DNA of 18,732 bases from an uncultured Riemerella sp. (GTDB taxonomy: Bacteria > Bacteroidota > Bacteroidia > Flavobacteriales > Weeksellaceae). Below are positions 14,466 through 18,732 of this stretch, piece after piece. The position numbers were made by a program, and so were the translations under genes. The notes beneath the pieces were generated by a model that saw nothing but the letters and a program-made list of their open reading frames with translations, was not told the origin of the DNA and made no database searches. Each line of letters starts with the position of its first letter. Positions within the stretch are counted from its first letter, which is position 1. The stretch spans positions 1 through 18,732 of the forward strand of contig CALHQK010000025.1 in NCBI GenBank assembly GCA_938037185.1, in the 5' to 3' direction.

Positions 14466-14885
14466 ATGAATAAAGAAAGACCAAGACAAGAGAGAGAGGA
14501 AAAAAGAGATATTCAGAAAGAATATTTTTCGCAAACTTATGTACATTTACTTAATCTGTTCGCAGATGGAGTCCCTTTGGATAAGGTGTATGATGATATA
14601 GCAAAATTTATAAAAGAAAATCACAAAATGATTACAACAACGCAGCTGAGAAATATATATTCAAGGGTTGTAGATGCAGATAGTGTACAAGAAGTAAAAA
14701 TGCTTCGTCCTAATCTGGTCTATATAGCTGCAAGACAGGGTAAAGAGGTAGAGCCTATCATTGATTTTTTTAATCAATTAATAAAGGGAATCAATGATGA
14801 AGAACAGTTAAAATCATTCAAAAAAGTAATGGAAGCTGTAGTAGCATACCACAAATTTTATACGAGTCAAACAACAAAAAAATAA
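14466..14885 (+). CDS. csm2: type III-A CRISPR complex small subunit Csm2
   Basis: A 139-residue helical protein that would form the inner filament of the Csm complex alongside the Csm3 backbone. The family features are a charged N-terminal extension (1-18), a TQLRNIY helix (59-65), PNLVYIAARQGK (79-90), and a closing helix ending in AVVAYHKFY (126-134). This pattern of a central Leu-Arg...Tyr helix and terminal Tyr-His-Lys-Phe-Tyr is typical of Csm2/TIGR01870. It starts 2 bp after cas10 and ends 4 bp before csm3. Csm2 defines the subtype as III-A rather than III-B (Cmr5). Confidence 0.9.
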   Translation: MNKERPRQEREEKRDIQKEYFSQTYVHLLNLFADGVPLDKVYDDIAKFIKENHKMITTTQLRNIYSRVVDADSVQEVKMLRPNLVYIAARQGKEVEPIIDFFNQLIKGINDEEQLKSFKKVMEAVVAYHKFYTSQTTKK

Positions 14886-14889
14886 AATA

Positions 14890-15516
14890 ATGAAACTAAT
14901 TAAAAAACATTTTTTCAGAGGAGCAATAGAATTAAAAACAGGATTACATATAGGAGGTGCAAAATCAAGTTTGGATATTGGCGGTTTGGATAGTCCTGTG
15001 ATAAAAACTGCGAAAGGAGTTCCTTATATACCAGGTAGTTCACTAAAAGGGAAAATACGCTCTCTATTGGCAATGCAAGAAGGCGCAAAAGATATAGGAG
15101 AAGAATCAGATAAGTTGTTGAGGTTATTTGGTTGTTCAGACACAGGAAAAGAACAAAAAACGCGTCTTATTTTCAGAGATGCTTTATTGGACATTGATAA
15201 ATTTGAAGAGAAGTTCAAAAATTCTGAATTATTAGCAACTAAATACACAGAGGAGAAATTTGAAAACACTATAGATAGACTATCTGGAAAAACTAAAGGA
15301 GGACTTCGTTCTATAGAAAGAGTTCCAGCAGGAGCAGTTTTTAATTTTGAAATAGTTTTGGATGAATATGATAGTGACAATATAGAAGAAAACAAAAAAA
15401 TAATGAAAGAAGCTTTCCAACTTCTTGAAAATGATTACATAGGAGGTAGCGGAACGAGAGGGTATGGACATGTAGGTATAGTAATAGATAAAGAGGAAGA
15501 ACTAAAAATAGGCTAA
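14890..15516 (+). CDS. csm3: type III-A RAMP backbone and target-RNA nuclease Csm3
   Basis: A 208-residue Cas7-family subunit that forms the crRNA-binding backbone and cuts target RNA at 6-nt intervals. It aligns closely with Streptococcus thermophilus Csm3: TGLHIGG (17-23), then GGLDSPVIK, where Asp34 corresponds to catalytic Asp33. The RAMP motif PYIPGSSLKGKIR follows (45-57), then the thumb segment KFENTIDRL (123-131) and the glycine-rich loop IGGSGTRGYG (184-193). All residues expected for RNA cleavage are present, so the complex should destroy target RNA even though Cas10 lacks its nuclease domain. Length is near the family norm of about 210-220. It is 3 bp from csm4 and clearly co-translated with it. 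Confidence 0.95.
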   Translation: MKLIKKHFFRGAIELKTGLHIGGAKSSLDIGGLDSPVIKTAKGVPYIPGSSLKGKIRSLLAMQEGAKDIGEESDKLLRLFGCSDTGKEQKTRLIFRDALLDIDKFEEKFKNSELLATKYTEEKFENTIDRLSGKTKGGLRSIERVPAGAVFNFEIVLDEYDSDNIEENKKIMKEAFQLLENDYIGGSGTRGYGHVGIVIDKEEELKIG

Positions 15517-15519
15517 CCA

Positions 15520-16527
15520 ATGAAAGCAGTGCATCTAAAACTTCCTCCAAATGCCAAATTTCATTTGGGAGAATATACAGAAGATAAGGCTACTGTGCTT
15601 TATAATACATCACAAATCATCCATTCAGATGTACTTTTTGGGGCATTTATATCGGCTTTATCACAGGTTAATTTGGAAAAGGTAGAGGTTTTTAAAGAGT
15701 ATTTTGAAAGTGGTAAATTGGCTTTTTCATCGGCTTTTTATGTGCTAAATATAAAAGGAAAAGAGGAGCTGGTCTATTTACTTCCAAAGCCTATCAGTCT
15801 TAATCTTTTTCAGTCAGCAGATGTGGAACGATTTCAAGTAAAGAAATTTAAAAAGATAGAATTTATATCAAAAGGCATCTGGGAGAAAGGAGTCAGTCCA
15901 GAGAAATGGTTTGATTCTGATGGAGAATGTGTGATGCCTAATAGCAAAACTGTATGTCTCCGCTCCGAAATAGGAAATGAAAAGTTTGACCTATTCCAAG
16001 AAAGTGATGAGGAAAAGGTAAATCTTACTCCACTAGGAGAGGATAATGAACTTTATACAAGAACTAATTTGGAAATTTTAGGGACAGATAGTGTGAAGAT
16101 AGATTTCTATTTTTTGATGCAGGAAGAGAATCTGCCAAAGGAGGATAGTGATTTAGTAAAAAATATTTGGAAACAGGTAACTCTCAATGGGATAGGGGGT
16201 GAGCGTTCTACAGGCTGTGGAGCAGTGGAAGGTATTGAATATGAGAATTTTAGTATAAATATTCAAGAAAAATCCGATAAGAATATTTTATTAGGACTAG
16301 CTTTCCCTGAAAGTCTAGATGGATATCTCTACTATCAAACCAAAGTAAGAGGAGGGATGAACTACGGAGAGAAAAAGAAGATAAAATTACTGATGTCAAT
16401 ACAAGAAGGAGCTGTAATTTCTAAGCAGGAAAAAGCCCAAATTGTAGATTTGAGTCAGGGGAATAAAAAATATTGGAAATATAGTAGTAATCTAGTATTA
16501 CCATTTCATAAAAACCATGATTTGTAA
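15520..16527 (+). CDS. csm4: type III-A RAMP protein Csm4
   Basis: A 335-residue Cas5-like subunit that binds the crRNA 5' handle and caps the complex next to Cas10. Features are the N-terminal strand and HSDVLFGAFISAL helix (35-47), typical of Csm4 and Cmr3-type proteins, and the glycine-rich loop NGIGGERSTGCGA (223-235). A beta-rich second RAMP domain (about 180-330) follows. Length is normal for the family. It begins 3 bp after csm3 and ends 2 bp before csm5. The order csm3-csm4-csm5 is canonical. Confidence 0.93.
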   Translation: MKAVHLKLPPNAKFHLGEYTEDKATVLYNTSQIIHSDVLFGAFISALSQVNLEKVEVFKEYFESGKLAFSSAFYVLNIKGKEELVYLLPKPISLNLFQSADVERFQVKKFKKIEFISKGIWEKGVSPEKWFDSDGECVMPNSKTVCLRSEIGNEKFDLFQESDEEKVNLTPLGEDNELYTRTNLEILGTDSVKIDFYFLMQEENLPKEDSDLVKNIWKQVTLNGIGGERSTGCGAVEGIEYENFSINIQEKSDKNILLGLAFPESLDGYLYYQTKVRGGMNYGEKKKIKLLMSIQEGAVISKQEKAQIVDLSQGNKKYWKYSSNLVLPFHKNHDL

Positions 16528-16529
16528 AA

Positions 16530-17660
16530 ATGAAATCACAATATAGAATAAAATTGACCACGCTTACGCCTGTATGTATAGGTGATGGAAAGACTATCAA
16601 TCCAGTCACAGACTATATATATGATAGGAATAGAAATCAGATACACTATCTAAATAAGGAAAAAATAGCAGAAAGACTGGCAGGAGATGATGAGTTGATG
16701 GATAGGTATATGAGTGGGATAATCAGCAATATGAATAATAATAGAACAGAATTTGATCTAAAAGATTTTTTAGAAAAAGTTCTGAAATTATCTCTACACG
16801 ATTATGCCCTTTATTCCGTAGAAGGAAAAAATACAAAGGAACTCAATACCATTATAAAAAATCCAGATAGAAGCCCTTATATACCAGGTAGCACACTAAA
16901 AGGAATGATAAAAACAGCATTTCTGTATGAATGGCTCTTGGATAAAAATAATGGATGGTGTAAAAAGTATCTTCAAAATATAGGCAATAAGGAAGTAGAA
17001 ACCCGTTTAAGAAAGGAGCTGGAAACGGAGTTGGATTCTTATCAGCTAAGAGTTCATGATAGTAGTATGTTTGATTTTGAAAAAAAATGTAAAATTATAG
17101 AAAACAAAAGAATTTCTATAAAAACAGGAGCTCTTACAATACCACAGAGCTGGGAATGTATTTCAGAAAATAAAACATGCGAGACCCAGATTTGGGAGAT
17201 GAGAAAGGGCGATAAAACTTATTCTTGGGAAGATATATGCAGGGTGGTAAATAGATATACCCAGCATCAGAACATTAGGGAGATAGAATTGCTAGAGGGT
17301 ATAAGTGAAAAAGGCAATATAAAATACAAAGATGAAAGAATAATAGACTCTTTGATTAAATTTTATGAAGAAATGGATGCCGGAATAGAGGATAATCCCA
17401 ACAGTCTCTTTATGAGAATAGGCATCGGAAAGGGATATTTCTATAATTCTGTGGCACTGGCACTATATGATGCGGATAACTCTAGTGATAATAATGATTT
17501 CCTAAAATTCTTGAAAAAAAGTGGCTATGGCAAAATATACGACAGAAAAATAAAAAGAATGAAAGAATATGACCTAAACCCTGATGAATTCCCTATCACT
17601 CGGTTTATAGAATTGTCGGATAATCAGCCTCTGGGTTGGGTGAAATTAGAATTAAAGTAG
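16530..17660 (+). CDS. csm5: type III-A RAMP protein Csm5
   Basis: A 376-residue Cas7-like subunit that caps the 3' end of the crRNA and, in studied systems, recruits host nucleases for crRNA maturation. The N-terminus reads KLTTLTPVCIGDGK (8-21), the usual Csm5 opening for the first RAMP strand and glycine turn. PYIPGSTLKGMIKTA (116-130) follows and is nearly the same motif as in Csm3. A helical insertion (about 45-100) and a charged middle (about 145-290) are typical. A second conserved stretch is MRIGIGKGYFYNSVA (291-305). It ends 6 bp before the effector gene. Length matches the 350-400 residues usual for the family. Confidence 0.92.
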   Translation: MKSQYRIKLTTLTPVCIGDGKTINPVTDYIYDRNRNQIHYLNKEKIAERLAGDDELMDRYMSGIISNMNNNRTEFDLKDFLEKVLKLSLHDYALYSVEGKNTKELNTIIKNPDRSPYIPGSTLKGMIKTAFLYEWLLDKNNGWCKKYLQNIGNKEVETRLRKELETELDSYQLRVHDSSMFDFEKKCKIIENKRISIKTGALTIPQSWECISENKTCETQIWEMRKGDKTYSWEDICRVVNRYTQHQNIREIELLEGISEKGNIKYKDERIIDSLIKFYEEMDAGIEDNPNSLFMRIGIGKGYFYNSVALALYDADNSSDNNDFLKFLKKSGYGKIYDRKIKRMKEYDLNPDEFPITRFIELSDNQPLGWVKLELK

Positions 17661-17666
17661 TAGAAT

Positions 17667-18732
17667 ATGGTAAGAAAAGTTTTTTTAACATTTTTAGGAA
17701 CGGGTAACTATTTAGAATGTGTATATAAATACAATGATGAGAAGAGCAGGGTAGTTACTTATGTACAGACAGCATTGGTGGACATTTTAGCAGAGGGATA
17801 TACTGATTTTATAGCATTTTGTACAAAGGATGCATCAGAAAAGCATTTTTCAAAACTTAATGAGGAATGCGGAGGCAAGTTTAGAGAAGTAATAATTCCA
17901 CAAGGATTTGATGAACAAGAGATTTGGGATATATTTAAAATAGTATTTGATGAATTGAAGGAGAATGATGAGGTTATTTTAGATACGACACATAGTTTTA
18001 GGTCTATTCCTATGCTGGGTATTACATTGATACAGTACGCTAAATTTATAAAGCAAATAACCGTAAAAGGAATTTATTATGGAGCGTTTGCTAATTTAGG
18101 TTTGCCTAAAGAAATAGTAGAAAAATATCCTAACCCAGAGGATAGAATAGCCCCTATTTTAGATTTAACCAGTTTCTCCGTACTACAAGACTGGACAAAC
18201 TATGGCAGCCAGTTTATCAATACAGGAAATGTCAATAATCTAAGTAAGATAGCAGACCAATCTACCAATAAGATTTTAAAAGAAACACAAGGGCAAGATA
18301 GGAATGCTAAAAAACTAGAAAAAATAAATGGATATTTGAATGAAATAGGAGAGGATTTCAGAACAAATAGAGGGAAAAAATATTTGGCAGCAGAAACCAT
18401 TATAAAAGCAAAAAATGCAATAGATGAACTAAAAGAACAAACAGTTTCATCAGCTTTCACTCCTATCTTGACAAAACTAAACGAAGAGTTCTCTAAATAT
18501 GAAAAAGATGATGAAAAAAATCTTTTGCATGCTGTGCAATGGTGTATAGACAAAGACCTTATCCAGCAGGGAATTACCCAGTTACAGGAGGCGGTGATTA
18601 CTATTTTATGTGAAAAAATAGGGGAAGACTATATGAAAAGGAAAAATAGAGAAATCGTTTCTTCTTATTTGACATTTGGAATTAGAAAACCTAGTGAAGA
18701 ATGGGAAGGGGTTTTAAAGGGTGAAAAAGCAG
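17667..18732 (+). CDS. TIGR02221 (TM1812-like, Csx1/Csx2) CARF-domain CRISPR effector, 3' end missing
   Basis: The open frame runs from ATG 17667 to the window edge: 355 codons with no stop. The N-terminal CARF/Rossmann domain has FLGTGNY (9-15), the ligand-loop motif LDTTHSFRSIP (105-115) and PILDLTSFSVLQDW (163-176), all characteristic of the TIGR02221/TM1812 group of type III accessory proteins. Residues about 177-355 are helical, charged and HEPN-like, but the expected RxxxxH pair is not seen and probably lies past the edge. By family knowledge it would sense cyclic oligoadenylate made by Cas10 and become an RNase. It is the seventh gene of the operon and starts 6 bp after csm5. Nuclease class and full length cannot be settled here. 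Confidence 0.85.
   Translation, partial: MVRKVFLTFLGTGNYLECVYKYNDEKSRVVTYVQTALVDILAEGYTDFIAFCTKDASEKHFSKLNEECGGKFREVIIPQGFDEQEIWDIFKIVFDELKENDEVILDTTHSFRSIPMLGITLIQYAKFIKQITVKGIYYGAFANLGLPKEIVEKYPNPEDRIAPILDLTSFSVLQDWTNYGSQFINTGNVNNLSKIADQSTNKILKETQGQDRNAKKLEKINGYLNEIGEDFRTNRGKKYLAAETIIKAKNAIDELKEQTVSSAFTPILTKLNEEFSKYEKDDEKNLLHAVQWCIDKDLIQQGITQLQEAVITILCEKIGEDYMKRKNREIVSSYLTFGIRKPSEEWEGVLKGEKA

Noticed and set aside
18200..18553. Minus-strand open frame inside the CARF effector gene
   Set aside because: It is a shadow of the plus-strand gene, Ser/Phe-rich as expected from antisense of Lys/Glu-rich coding sequence.

Overview
The window looks like a chromosomal stretch from a low-GC member of the Bacteroidota, most likely a flavobacterium of the Weeksellaceae/Chryseobacterium type; the genus is inferred, not proven. 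The evidence is a GldD gliding/type IX secretion lipoprotein, parE and parC forms typical of the phylum, a tmRNA whose CCA end is not encoded, and repeated matches to the Bacteroidota -7 promoter box TAnnTTTG upstream of five transcription units. Shine-Dalgarno sequences are weak or absent.

Layout. (1) 1-1332, plus strand, very AT-rich: two unrecognised ORFs and, between them, a start-less reading frame ending in a GARPST...H tail like those that finish polymorphic (Rhs-type) toxins. This looks like a strip of displaced toxin tip and orphan immunity genes. (2) 1395-1865: a bidirectional terminator and the tmRNA gene ssrA (minus strand, tag GNEEYALAA). (3) 1920-8781, minus strand: one tightly packed unit reading parE, a small two-TM protein, a DUF389 membrane protein, parC and a rhomboid protease. 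(4) 8866-11837, minus strand: a terminator, a SurA-like periplasmic PpiC foldase, then the gldD-pfkB pair. (5) 11838-12258: an intergenic region filled by a degenerate tandem repeat of about 21 bp, with A/T-tracts recurring every two helical turns, between the gldD and cas6 promoters. (6) 12259-18732, plus strand: a type III-A CRISPR-Cas operon, cas6-cas10(csm1)-csm2-csm3-csm4-csm5 followed by a TIGR02221 (TM1812-like) CARF effector cut by the right edge.

How the CRISPR genes fit together. Cas6 would process crRNA. Csm2-Csm5 build the backbone, and Csm3 keeps its RNase Asp. Cas10 keeps the GGDD cyclase but starts directly at Palm1, with no HD nuclease domain and no cysteines in the linker. 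The complex should therefore cut target RNA and make cyclic oligoadenylate, but lack Cas10 ssDNase activity; defence would rest on the CARF effector. No cas1, cas2 or CRISPR array lies in the window. The most unusual points are this stripped-down Cas10, the phased repeat array in front of the cas operon, and the toxin-tail/immunity remnant at the left end.
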